Shown: positions 34,039-43,172 of the stretch, piece by piece
Position numbering within the stretch: the stretch's first letter is position 1
Layout: each line of letters starts with the position of its first letter
DNA from: Litorihabitans aurantiacus
GTDB lineage: Bacteria; Actinomycetota; Actinomycetes; Actinomycetales; Beutenbergiaceae
Direction: 5' to 3'
DNA: 64,000 nucleotides
Assembly (NCBI RefSeq): GCF_030161595.1
Contig: NZ_BSUM01000001.1
Location: 1,984,001-2,048,000, forward strand
Notes under the pieces: model-generated
What the model saw: only the letters and a program-made list of their open reading frames with translations
Told to the model about the DNA's origin: nothing
The model's database searches: none
Program-made: the position numbers and the translations under genes

Positions 34039-34487
34039 GCAGGACCCCTTCCCGTGTCGAGAGCGGCGGTGGGACTGACGACGCCCTTGCGCATCAGCAG
34101 GTTGCCGTAGGGGCGGGTCTCGGCCGTCCGCACCACGAGACGCGCCGTGGCCGCGAGGTCGTAGAACGCGTGCCGCTCGAGGGCCTCGACCCGGTTCCGC
34201 GGGGCGGCGACGGCCCGCAGGAGAGCGCGGCGCACCTCGTGGGGCTCGTCGTCGCCGGCGACGGCACCCATGAGGTGGACCGCGGGACCCTCGTAGGTGT
34301 CGAGAGGGACCAGCGTGCGCACGGCACCGACCACGACCGGCGCGTCGAGCGCGACGTCGAGGACGAGTTCGCCTCGGGCGTGCGCCGGGTAGTTGCCGTC
34401 GCAGACCAGCAGCGTCTCCCCGTGACCCAGGTGGTCCAGCGCGCGCAGCAGGTCACCCGAGAGGGCGGGGTGGATCCCGTGCAGCAT
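34035..34487 (-). CDS. RbsD/FucU family sugar mutarotase
   Basis: A 150-residue protein starting MLHGIHPALSGDLLRALDHL, with GHGETLLVCDGNYPA and the catalytic-site tail ETRPYGNLLMRKGVV. The early His and the YGN near the end are the family active-site residues. It interconverts anomers so that the right form reaches the dehydrogenase. In this operon L-fucose is the likely sugar. It overlaps the ATPase gene by 4 bp and the lactonase stop by 1 bp. Confidence 0.85.
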
Positions 34488-35310
34488 CAGCGTCCTCCCC
34501 CGTACACCCGCTCGGCCGTCCCGCGCTCGATCGCGGCGCGCTCGTGCTCGCTCAGGGTCCGGACCAGCGCAAGCACCTCGGGGACCCCCGACGACCCACC
34601 CGCCTGCTGCGTCATCGGCCAGTCGGAGCCGAGCATCAGACGGTCCGGTCCGAACGCCGCGAGCGCCTCGTCCCACACGAGGGCGAGCGCATCGCCGGTG
34701 AGCGGGCTCCCGGCGTGGTGGAGCCCCGACACCTTGGCGACGGTGCCCGGCGCGGCGGCGACCTCGTGCAGCGCCCGCGCCCACGCGTCCCTGTCCTGCG
34801 CGTCCGCGGGGGCTTGCCGAGGTGGTCCAGCACGACGGTCAGGCCGTCGGTCCCGGCGATGCGCTGCACCTGGTCCACGTGGTGGGGCCAGGCGTCGGGC
34901 ACGTCCAGGGGCAGTCCCCGCGCCGCGAGCACCCCGAGCGTCTCGGCCGTTCCGGGTGCCTCGAGCAGCGCCGGGTCCGGGTCGACGTGGACGAGGGAGC
35001 GGACGCCGACGACGACGCCGTCGCCCTCGCTCCAGCGGTCGAGCAGCTCCCGCGCACGATCGGCTCGCGCGAGGGGCACCCAGGCGACCACCCCGAGGAC
35101 CGACGGGTGCCGAGCCGCCACCTCGAGGAGGTGCTCGGTGTCACCCACCGTGTCGTCGGACTGCACGAGCACCTGGGTGTCGAAGCCCGCGGCACGGGAG
35201 GCCGCGACCGCCTCGTCACCCGGCACGTCCCGAGCGAGGGGCGACTCCGGCTCCATCCAGGCGTACGTGCTGCGGCTGCGCTCCCAGGCGTGCAGGTGGG
35301 TGTCGATCAT
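34487..35310 (-). CDS. Amidohydrolase-family sugar lactonase (fuconolactonase-like, one frame break)
   Basis: About 274 residues of the amidohydrolase superfamily group that includes L-fuconolactonase and L-rhamnonolactonase. [10 protein letters not shown] carries the HxH metal ligands, followed by QVLVQSDDTVGDTEHLLEVA, VVLDHLGKP and the late GSDWPM (Asp ligand). The frame breaks in a run of five G at 34808-34812; six gives LGKPPADAQDRDAWARALHE. It would open the lactone made by the aldose dehydrogenase encoded next. Specificity is inferred from the operon. Confidence 0.82.
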
Positions 35311-36265
35311 GACGCACCTCCCGCCGCGACGACGTCCTCGACCTCGACCCAGGCCTCGGGCGCGACGTCCACGTCCCAGCGCGCCACGCTCTGTCCGACG
35401 TGCTCCGGCGTCCCCGTCCCGAACGCGACGGCGACGACGGCGGGGTGCCGGCCCGGGAACTGGAGAGCCAGCGTGGGGAGGTCGGTGCCGTGGCGCTCCG
35501 CGACGTCGGCGAGCGCGTGGGCGAGCGCGAGCCGCTCGGGTCGGACCGGGCCGTACTCGTCGCGGAGGTCCGGGGTGGGGCGCGCTCGCGCCAGCAGGCC
35601 CGAGGAGTACACCGAGACGGCGACGACGTCGACACCCCGCTCGAGGGCGGCCGGGAGGACGCGGCGCGACGCCTCGCGGTCGGCGAGCGTCCAGCGGCCC
35701 GAGCACATGACCTCGTCGATGCGGACGTCGCCGTCGACCGCCAGCGCCAGCGCCTCCTCGGACTTCGAACCGACGCCGATGCGCGTCACGAGGCCGTCCT
35801 CGCGCAGCTCGGCCAGGCTCTCCAGCCCTTGCCGGACCGCACCCGCCAGCTCGAGTCCGGACTCGTCCGGATCGTGCAGGTAGAGGGTGTCGACGCGGTC
35901 GAGCCCGAGCCGCTCGAGGGACTCCTCGAGGCTGCGACGGACGGCGGCGGGATCGGCCCGCCACTCGCGGCGGTGGGTGTCGGGCACGGCGAAACCGTTC
36001 GCGAGGTCGTCACCGGTGCCCCCTGCGGCACCAGCAGCCGACCGACCTTCGTCGAGAGCTCGTACTCCTCGCGCGGACGGGTCGCCAGGAACTCTCCGAG
36101 CCTGCGCTCGGCGAGGCCGAGGCCGAGGCCGTAGTGCGGCGCGACGTCGAAGTGCCGCAGGCCCGCCGCCCACGCGGCCTTGAGGGTGGCGCGGGCGCGC
36201 TCGTCCGAGACCTCCCGGTAGAGATTGCCCAGGGAGGCCGCGCCGAGGGCGAGGCCGGCGCTCAC
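35307..36265 (-). CDS. Aldo/keto reductase, D-threo-aldose 1-dehydrogenase-like (one frame break)
   Basis: About 319 residues of an AKR barrel. [17 protein letters not shown] opens the fold; [20 protein letters not shown] holds the catalytic Asp and Tyr; [10 protein letters not shown] holds the Lys; YLHDPDES holds the His. Members of this branch oxidise L-fucose and D-arabinose at C1 to the lactone. The frame breaks in a run of five C at 36019-36023; six gives [14 protein letters not shown]. The GTG start overlaps the fuconate dehydratase stop (GTGA), and the stop overlaps the lactonase start. Confidence 0.82.
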
Positions 36266-37549
36266 GAGGGCACCCCGGCGTGGGAGAACCGCGCGATCGA
36301 GGCGTCGAGCATCTGCGTCCCCGCCCCCGGCGCCGTCGGGGCGACGTAGCAGCCGCCGCGGATCTCCACGGGCGTGACGAAGTGCTCGTGGAGGTGGTCG
36401 ACGTACTCGATGACGCGGCCCTCGACGGTGCCGGAGACGGCGACGAAGTCGAACATCGACAGGTGCTGCACCGCCTCGCACAGGCCCACGCCACCCGCGT
36501 GCGGGCAGACCGGGACGCCGAACTTGGCCGCGAGCAGCAGGTGCGCGACGTTCTCGTTGACCCCGCCCACGCGGGTCGCGTCGATCTGCAGGTACCCGAT
36601 CGCCTCGGCCTGGAGCAGCTGCTTGACGATCACGCGGTTCTGCGAGTGCTCCCCGGTCGCCACGGGGATGGGCGCGATGCCGCGCGCGATGGCCGCGTGG
36701 GCGAGCACGTCGTCGGGGCTGGTGGGCTCCTCGACCCAGTGCGGCCGGGCGAACGAGAGCTCGCCCACCCAGTCGATGGCGTCCGCGACGTCCCAGCGCT
36801 GGTTCGCGTCGATCGCGATCGGGAACTCGGGACCGCAGACCTCGCGCGCGATCCCGAGGCGGCGCACGTCGTCGGCCAGGTCGCCACCGACCTTGAGCTT
36901 GATCTGGGTGAAGCCGTCCGCCAGCGCCTCGCGGCAGAGACGTGCGAGCTTCTCGTCGTCGTACCCGAGCCAGCCCGGGTCGTCGTGTACCCGGGGTAGC
37001 CGTGCTCGAGCAGCCAGGCCTCGCGCTCCGCCCGACCGGGTGCGGCACGCTCGAGGATCTCGAGCGCCTCCAGCGGCGTGAGGGCGTCCGAGAGGTAGCG
37101 CCAGTCGACCAGGTCGACGATCTCTCGCGGGTCGAGCCGGCCCAGGAGCTGCCACAGCGGCAGGCCCGCCCGCTTGGCGCGCAGGTCCCACAGCGCGTTG
37201 ACGACGGCGCCGATCGCCATGTGCATGACCCCTTCTCGGGGCCGAGCCAGCGCAGCTGCGAATCGTGCAGCAGCAGCCTGCTGGCCTCCCCCATGTCCGA
37301 CAGCAGCGCCTCCACGTCGCGCCCCACGAGGTGACCCTCGAGGGCGCCGATCGCGGCGAGCTGCACGTCGTTGCCCCGGCCGATCGTGAACACGAACGCG
37401 TCCCCGGTCAGCCCGTCCGCCGCGTCGGTGACGATGCGGACGTACGCCGCAGAGTAGTCGGGGTCGAGGTTCATCGCGTCCGACCCGTCCAGGGTCCGCG
37501 AGGTGGGGAAGCGGACGTCGGCGAGCTCGAGGCGGGTGATGACGCTCAT
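36262..37549 (-). CDS. L-fuconate dehydratase, enolase superfamily (two frame breaks)
   Basis: About 429 residues, the usual size of FucD. It removes water from L-fuconate to give 2-keto-3-deoxy-L-fuconate. Recognisable: [17 protein letters not shown] at the N-terminus, [14 protein letters not shown] (Lys base), [20 protein letters not shown] (metal ligand), [16 protein letters not shown] and [11 protein letters not shown], the last typical of fuconate dehydratase. The frame breaks at about 37227-37230 (GPEKG to [11 protein letters not shown]) and about 36984 (YPGYT to [10 protein letters not shown]); one base at each restores it. The ATG has AAGGA seven bases upstream. First gene of the leftward operon. 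Confidence 0.87.
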
Positions 37550-37614
37550 GGGTGGGTCCTTCGCGACGACGGTGGTGCGAGACATCTGATCTTTGCACGT
37601 TCCGGGCGCCTGTG

Positions 37615-37641
37615 GGGACCACCTTGTGGCACGATGGTCCC
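37615..37641. promoter_or_regulatory. Candidate operator in the divergent fucose promoter region
   Basis: GGGACCA and TGGTCCC form a 7-bp perfect dyad (centre-to-centre 20 bp, spacer 13) in the 158-bp gap between the divergent fuconate dehydratase and FAH-family genes. The position suits control of both units by the FadR-type regulator. The spacer is longer than for a classical FadR site, so this is a weak candidate. Confidence 0.3.
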
Positions 37642-37707
37642 GACGCCGCGGAGCAGACCTCCGATGTTCTGACCCGCCGCGACCCCACCACGACCACGGA
37701 GGTAGTC

Positions 37708-38568
37708 ATGCGACTGGCACGGATCGGTGACGTCGGACAGGAGCGACCGGTCGTCGTCGTCGACGGCAGGGCCCACGACCTGTCGGGGCTCACCCCGGAT
37801 CTCGACGGCCGCTTCCTCGCGGCGGACGGGATCGCCCGCGTCCGCGAGGCCCTCGCCGCCGGACTGCCGGAGGTCCCGCTCGACGGGGTCCGCATCGGCG
37901 CACCGATCGCCCGGCCCTCGGCCGTCGTCTGCATCGGGATGAACTACGCCGCGCACGCCGCCGAGTCCGGCAGCGCTCCCCCGGAGCGGCCGGTCGTCTT
38001 CCTCAAGCACCCGAACACCGTCGTCGGCGCCTTCGACGACGTCGTGATCCCCGCCCGCTCCACGCGCACCGACTGGGAGGTCGAGCTCGCCGTCGTGATC
38101 GGTTCGCACGCCTACGAGCTGGACTCGGACGAGGCGGCGCTCGCCGCCGTCGCCGGCTACACGGTCGCCGACGACCTCTCCGAGCGTGCGTGGCAGCTCG
38201 AGGAGTCCGGCGGTCAGTGGTCGAAGGGCAAGTGCGGACCCGGCTTCACCCCGACGGGCCCGTGGCTGGTGCCGGCCGACGAGATCGACCCCGGCCGCCT
38301 GCGGCTCCGCAGCCGGGTCAACGGGGAGCCACGGCAGGACTCCACCACGGCGGACCTCATCTTCGACGTCCCGACCGTCCTGCGCGAGCTGTCGCACTAC
38401 ATGGCGCTGGAGCCCGGCGATCTCGTCCTGACGGGAACGCCGGAGGGTGTCGCCCTCTCGGGCCGGTTCCCGTACCTGGCTCCGGGCGACGTCGTCGAGA
38501 TCGAGATCGACGGACTCGGCCGCCAGCGCCACGCGCTCGTGGCGCCCGGCGCCCGGGACGTCCGATGA
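37708..38568 (+). CDS. FAH-family hydrolase, 2,4-diketo-3-deoxy-L-fuconate hydrolase-like
   Basis: A 286-residue protein with a strong GGAGG site before ATG 37708. The FAH catalytic block starts [12 protein letters not shown], with [16 protein letters not shown], the metal Glu in [25 protein letters not shown] and [10 protein letters not shown]. This is the layout of the hydrolase that splits 2,4-diketo-3-deoxy-sugar acids. With a six-carbon deoxy substrate it gives pyruvate and L-lactate. It opens the rightward half of the fucose island and overlaps the SDR start (ATGA). Confidence 0.85.
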   Translation: MRLARIGDVGQERPVVVVDGRAHDLSGLTPDLDGRFLAADGIARVREALAAGLPEVPLDGVRIGAPIARPSAVVCIGMNYAAHAAESGSAPPERPVVFLKHPNTVVGAFDDVVIPARSTRTDWEVELAVVIGSHAYELDSDEAALAAVAGYTVADDLSERAWQLEESGGQWSKGKCGPGFTPTGPWLVPADEIDPGRLRLRSRVNGEPRQDSTTADLIFDVPTVLRELSHYMALEPGDLVLTGTPEGVALSGRFPYLAPGDVVEIEIDGLGRQRHALVAPGARDVR

Positions 38569-39319
38569 ACACGACGGGCGGCGACCTCGACGGCCTGGTC
38601 GCCGTCGTCACGGGAGGCGGCAGCGGCCTGGGCGCGGCGATCGCCGACCGCCTGGCCGAGGACGGCGCGAGCGTCGTCGTCCTGGATCTCCGTCCGGGTC
38701 GCGACCACCACGGTGTCGTGACCGACGTGACGGACGACGCCTCCGTCCGCGCCGCGATCGAGGAGGTGCGGGACCGCTTCGGCCGGCTCGACGTGCTCGT
38801 CAACAACGCGGGTGTCGGCGCCCAGGGCGATGTCACCGCGAACGACGACGCGGAGTGGCACCGCGTCTGGGACGTGAACGTCCTGGGGCTCGTCCGCGTC
38901 AGCCGGGCCGCGCTCGACCTGCTGCGGGCCTCCTCGTGCGCCGCGATCGTCAACACCTCCTCGATCGCGGCCACGGCCGGGCTGCCGCAGCGGGCCCTCT
39001 ACTCCGCGACCAAGGGGGCCGTCCTGTCCCTCACTCGCGCCATGGCGGCCGACCACGTGGGCGAGGGCATCCGCGTCAACGCGGTCTCCCCGGGGACGGC
39101 CAACACACCCTGGATCGGGCGGCTGCTGGAGCGCGCCGCCGATCCGGAGGCCGAGCGGGCCGCCCTCGAGGCGAGGCAGCCGCACGGCCGCCTGGTCTCC
39201 CCCAGGAGGTCGCGCACGCGGTCGCCTCGCTGGCGAGTCCGCGTGCCGGATCGCTGACGGGGGTGACGCTCGCCGTCGACGGCGGGATGGACGCGCTGCG
39301 GGTGCGACCCCGATCCTGA
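38565..39319 (+). CDS. Short-chain dehydrogenase (2-keto-3-deoxy-fuconate dehydrogenase-like, one frame break)
   Basis: About 251 residues. [16 protein letters not shown] binds the dinucleotide, NNAG follows, and the catalytic set is NTSSIA (Ser) with YSATKGA (Tyr, Lys). [14 protein letters not shown] is typical. The frame breaks in a run of five C at 39199-39203; six gives [15 protein letters not shown] and the usual end [13 protein letters not shown]. In the L-fucose route an SDR oxidises 2-keto-3-deoxy-L-fuconate at C4. Overlap with the FAH gene supports that role. Confidence 0.85.
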
Positions 39320-39386
39320 GACCTGGACCGACCGGACCCACCCCCGAACGGTGGAGCGGGCCGGCGAGAGCGACGAGGAGGACGCG

Positions 39387-40619
39387 GTGCGAAGACAGGC
39401 ACCCTCACTGACGATGCTGCGGCAGACGCTGCGGCTGCGACCCCTGCGCGGTCCCGTGCGCGCGCGGCTGGAGCGGGCGCAGACGATCGGCGACCTGCGC
39501 GAGATCGCGCGACGTCGCACGCCGAAGGGCCCCTTCGACTACACCGACGGCGCAGCCGAGGACGAGGTCGGCCTCGCCCGGGCGCGGCAGGCGTTCCGCG
39601 ACGTCGAGCTGCACCCGAGCGTGCTGCGCGACGTCACCACGGTCTCGACGGGGTGGGACGTCCTCGGGGCGCCCAGCGCGTACCCGCTCGCCGTCGCCCC
39701 CACCGGTTTCACCCGGCTGATGCACGCCGAGGGCGAGCTGGCCGGAGCGCCGTCGGCCGCCGCGCACGGCATCCCGTTCACGCTGTCGACCCTCGGGACG
39801 ACCTCGATCGAGGACGTGCGCGCCGCCGTCCCGCACGGGCGCCTGTGGATGCAGCTGTACATGATGAAGGAGCGCGACCGCTCGCTCGAGCTGGTCGAGC
39901 GGGCGCGGGCGGCGGGGTACGACACGCTGCACATCACCGTGGACACGCCCGTCGCCGGGGCGCGCCACCGCGACAAGCGCAACGGCATGCAGTTCCCGCC
40001 GCAGCTGACCCCCGCGACCTTCCTGGACGCGGCGCCGAAGGTCGGCTGGTGGTGGAACTTCCTGACCACCCCGGCGCTGGAGTTCGCCGCGATCTCCTCC
40101 TGGGAGGGCACCGTCGGGGAGCTGCTGGACGCGATGTTCGACCCCGGGGTGGACGAGGCGGCCCTCGCTGAGGTGCGCGAGGCGTGGGGCGGTCGGATCG
40201 TGGTCAAGGGTGTGCAGTCGCTCGCGGACGCGAGGCGCCTGGCCGACCTCGGCGTCGACGCGATCACGCTGTCCAACCACGGCGGGCGCCAGCTGGACCG
40301 TGCGCCCGTGCCGTTCCTGCTGCTGCCGGAGGTCGCGCGCGAGGTGGGCTCCGACCTCGAGGTCCACCTGGACACCGGGATCATGTCCGGCACCGACGTC
40401 GTGGCCGCGGTGGCGCTCGGCGCGCGCTCCACCATGGTCGGACGGGCCTACCTGTACGGCCTCATGGCGGGCGGCCGGGCCGGCGTCGACCGGGCGCTCG
40501 ACATCCTCACCTCCGAGATCGCCCGCACCATGCGGCTGCTCGGCGTGGCGAGCCTGGAGGAGCTCGGGCCGCAGCACGTGACGCAGCTGGAGCGGCTCGC
40601 GCCCCGCCGTCGGGAGTGA
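39387..40619 (+). CDS. lldD: FMN-dependent L-lactate dehydrogenase
   Basis: About 410 residues of the alpha-hydroxy-acid oxidase family. [11 protein letters not shown] opens the fold, [14 protein letters not shown] is the FMN loop, WMQLYM follows, and [12 protein letters not shown] holds the catalytic His and substrate Arg. It oxidises L-lactate to pyruvate and passes electrons to the respiratory chain. I start at GTG 39387, which has GAGGAGGA upstream, rather than the GTG at 39351. Behind the FAH and SDR genes it would consume the L-lactate released from L-fucose. Confidence 0.88.
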   Translation: MRRQAPSLTMLRQTLRLRPLRGPVRARLERAQTIGDLREIARRRTPKGPFDYTDGAAEDEVGLARARQAFRDVELHPSVLRDVTTVSTGWDVLGAPSAYPLAVAPTGFTRLMHAEGELAGAPSAAAHGIPFTLSTLGTTSIEDVRAAVPHGRLWMQLYMMKERDRSLELVERARAAGYDTLHITVDTPVAGARHRDKRNGMQFPPQLTPATFLDAAPKVGWWWNFLTTPALEFAAISSWEGTVGELLDAMFDPGVDEAALAEVREAWGGRIVVKGVQSLADARRLADLGVDAITLSNHGGRQLDRAPVPFLLLPEVAREVGSDLEVHLDTGIMSGTDVVAAVALGARSTMVGRAYLYGLMAGGRAGVDRALDILTSEIARTMRLLGVASLEELGPQHVTQLERLAPRRRE

Positions 40620-40661
40620 GACGGGCGGCACCCGATCCCCGGCCGCTGCCGCCCCGCCGAC

Positions 40662-40667
40662 TACCCT
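40662..40667 (+). promoter_or_regulatory. Putative -10 box of leaderless pncB
   Basis: TACCCT six bases before the ATG at 40674, no ribosome site. Confidence 0.4.
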
Positions 40668-40673
40668 CGCGGC

Positions 40674-42053
40674 ATGACCCCTCCCGGCCTCCCGACCTCT
40701 CCCAGCACCGCCAGCACCGCCAGCACCGCCAGCACGGCCCTGCTCACCGACCGCTACGAGCTCACGATGATCGACGCGGCGCTCGCCGACGGCACCGCGC
40801 ACCGCCCGTGCGTCTTCGAGGTCTTCGCGCGTCGGCTTCCCGCCGGGCGCCGCTACGGCGTCGTCGCCGGCACGGGACGGCTGCTGGAGGCCCTCGCGGA
40901 CTTCCGCTTCGGGCAGGAGGAGATCGCCTACCTGCGCGGATGCGAGATCGTCGGCGAGCGCACGCTCGAGTACCTCGCGGACTACCGCTTCACCGGCAGC
41001 ATCTCCGGCTACGCCGAGGGTGAGCTGTACTTCCCGGGTTCGCCGCTCCTGGTGGTCGAGGCCTCGTTCGTCGACGGCGTGATCCTCGAGACCCTCGCGC
41101 TCTCGATCCTCAACCACGACTCGGCGATCGCCGCGGCGGCCTCGCGCATGACCGTCGCGGCCGGCACCCGACCCTGCCTCGAGATGGGCTCGCGCCGGGC
41201 GCACGAGCTCGCGGCGGTCGCCGCGGCGCGCGCCGCCGTCGTCGCCGGCTTCTCCGGCACCTCCAACCTGGCGGCCGGACGGCGCTACGAGCTGCCGACG
41301 ATCGGCACCGCCGCCCACGCGTTCACGCTGCTGCACGACGACGAGCGCTCCGCGTTCCTGTCCCAGGTCGCCTCGGCGGGCCCGGGCACGACGCTGCTCG
41401 TGGACACCTACGACGTCGAGCAGGGCGTGATCACGGCGGTCGACGCCGCGGGGACGGCGCTGGGTGCCGTCCGTCTGGACTCGGGTGACCTGCCCAACCT
41501 CGCGCGCGAGGTGCGCGACCAGCTGGACGGGCTCGGCGCCACGGGCACGCGGATCGTGGTGTCCTCCGACCTGGACGAGTACGCGATCGCGGCGCTCGCC
41601 GTCGCCCCCGTCGACTCCTACGGCGTCGGCACCTCCGTGGTGACCGGGTCCGGGGCGCCCACGTGCGGCATGGTCTACAAGCTCGTGCTGCGCGAGGGGT
41701 CCGACGGCGCGATGCACGCCGTCGCCAAGGCCTCCGCGGGCGGCAAGAACAGCGTGGGTGGCCGCAAGGTCGCCGGCCGCCGCATCGAGAACGGGCTCGC
41801 GACCGAGGAGGTCGTCGTGCTCTCGCCCGACGCCGACCTGCCGGCGCTCGACCAGATCGCCGAGGTCGCGGAGCTGCGCCCGCTGCACGTCGCGCTCGTG
41901 ACCGACGGCGAGATCGACCACGCCTTCACCGGCCCCGAGGGCGTCCGGAGGGCCGCGGAGCGCCACGCGTCCTCGATCGCCGAGCTCCCGCGCGCCGCGC
42001 TCCGCCTCTCGGCCGGCGAGGCCGCGCTCCCGACGGAGGTCGTCACGGTCTGA
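40674..42053 (+). CDS. pncB: Nicotinate phosphoribosyltransferase
   Basis: A 459-residue enzyme of NAD salvage joining nicotinate to PRPP. LLTDRYELTMIDAALADG is the standard N-terminus. SRRAHE and GFSGTSNLAAG contribute the active site with the regulatory His nearby in TIGTAAHAF, and VRLDSGDLPNLA, GVGTSVVTG and YKLV follow. Twenty extra residues precede LLTDRY; they include Ser-Thr-Ala repeats encoded by tandem 9-bp units. The gene usually starts near that point, so the annotated start could be slightly upstream of the true one. Confidence 0.93.
   Translation: MTPPGLPTSPSTASTASTASTALLTDRYELTMIDAALADGTAHRPCVFEVFARRLPAGRRYGVVAGTGRLLEALADFRFGQEEIAYLRGCEIVGERTLEYLADYRFTGSISGYAEGELYFPGSPLLVVEASFVDGVILETLALSILNHDSAIAAAASRMTVAAGTRPCLEMGSRRAHELAAVAAARAAVVAGFSGTSNLAAGRRYELPTIGTAAHAFTLLHDDERSAFLSQVASAGPGTTLLVDTYDVEQGVITAVDAAGTALGAVRLDSGDLPNLAREVRDQLDGLGATGTRIVVSSDLDEYAIAALAVAPVDSYGVGTSVVTGSGAPTCGMVYKLVLREGSDGAMHAVAKASAGGKNSVGGRKVAGRRIENGLATEEVVVLSPDADLPALDQIAEVAELRPLHVALVTDGEIDHAFTGPEGVRRAAERHASSIAELPRAALRLSAGEAALPTEVVTV
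40704..40736 (+). repeat. Tandem 9-bp repeat inside pncB
   Basis: AGCACCGCC is repeated three times, followed by AGCACGGCC. It encodes Ser-Thr-Ala units in the N-terminal extension, a likely site of length variation. Confidence 0.7.
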
Positions 42054-42167
42054 TCCCGATCGCCGGACGCCGGTAAGGGCCACCTAACCTCCCCCGCTAC
42101 ACTCGATCGCGGGCCGGTCGTCCGACCGCCCACGACGAGACGACGACGGTGGGACGAGGTGGGCACG

Positions 42168-43121
42168 ATGACGGACGGCTGCGGGTGCGACGGTGGCCCG
42201 GTCCCGGCCTGCGGCCGACGCGGCGTCAGCGACCTCCAGGTCCTCACCGACCTCGCCCCCGGACCCTGCCGCCCGCTGACGACCCGCCTGGCCGACCTCG
42301 TCGACCACCTCCAGCTCCTCGACGGCGCGACGGCCGTGACGAGCGGGCACGGCGCGGCCCTGGCCTCCCGCAGCCCGTATGCGGCGCCGACGACCGTGGG
42401 CGGCGCCCTCCTCACCTCCGGCACGGTGCTGCGCGCCGCGCCCGGCGTCGTGGCGACGGCGCTCGCCGTCGACCCCGGCCCGTCGGTGCACCTCACCCAG
42501 CCGGCGGCGGCGAGCGTCGACCTCTTCGACCCGAGCGGCCGGCGTCTGCACCAGGCGCGACTGGGGGCGCCGGAGGACCTGCGTGTGCTGGACTCCCTCG
42601 GCCCGCCGTCGCCGTCCGCCGCGGGCGACGACGCGCCCGTCCGCCTCGTCCCGCCCGTGGCGTCGCCGCCCGGGTGCGCCGACCAGATCGACCTCGTCGA
42701 CAGCCACCTCACCGACCGCCGCGGCGCGCGGCTGCGGGCGCTCATGGGTCACGACGGCGAGCACGCCCGCCCGGTCGAGGTCGCCGGGCTCGAGCAGCTG
42801 CTCGCCGGCGTCGCCGAGCTCGGCCTGCGCCCGACGTTCGTGGTCACCTCCGGCCTGCAGCAGAGCCACACGGGCCGCATCGAGGCCATCGGGCGCGCGG
42901 GGCGGACCCTGCGCCTGCGCTCCGGGCCCGCCGTGCTCGCCGTCTCCACGACCGCCGTGCACCGCATGTGGATCTCGCGCGCCACCGGCCCCCACGGGCC
43001 CACCTCCGCCGTCGAGCTGTTCGACGCCGAGGGCACCGCGCTGGTGCTGATCACCCTGGTGGGGCACCACCCGGTCGCCGCGCACCGCGCGTGGGAGGAG
43101 CTGCTCGACCGCACCGCCTGA
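42168..43121 (+). CDS. Possible ChuX/HemS-like protein
   Basis: A 317-residue cytosolic protein. It resembles two halves of a haem-utilisation (HemS/ChuX) fold: VSGHGAALA-like SGHGAALASRSP, VDLFDPSGRRLHQARL in the first half, and SAVELFDAEGTALVLITLVG in the second, where FD-x-x-G-x-x-x followed by a hydrophobic strand is a family pattern. The N-terminus has three Cys (CGCDGGPVPAC). Haem ligands are not clear, so haem binding or degradation is only a guess. ATG 42168 is preceded by GAGGTG. Confidence 0.4.
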   Translation: MTDGCGCDGGPVPACGRRGVSDLQVLTDLAPGPCRPLTTRLADLVDHLQLLDGATAVTSGHGAALASRSPYAAPTTVGGALLTSGTVLRAAPGVVATALAVDPGPSVHLTQPAAASVDLFDPSGRRLHQARLGAPEDLRVLDSLGPPSPSAAGDDAPVRLVPPVASPPGCADQIDLVDSHLTDRRGARLRALMGHDGEHARPVEVAGLEQLLAGVAELGLRPTFVVTSGLQQSHTGRIEAIGRAGRTLRLRSGPAVLAVSTTAVHRMWISRATGPHGPTSAVELFDAEGTALVLITLVGHHPVAAHRAWEELLDRTA

Positions 43122-43172
43122 GCGGGGTGACGGGCATCGCCGGCTGGGGCCGGCACCGGGCCAGGGGCCGAC

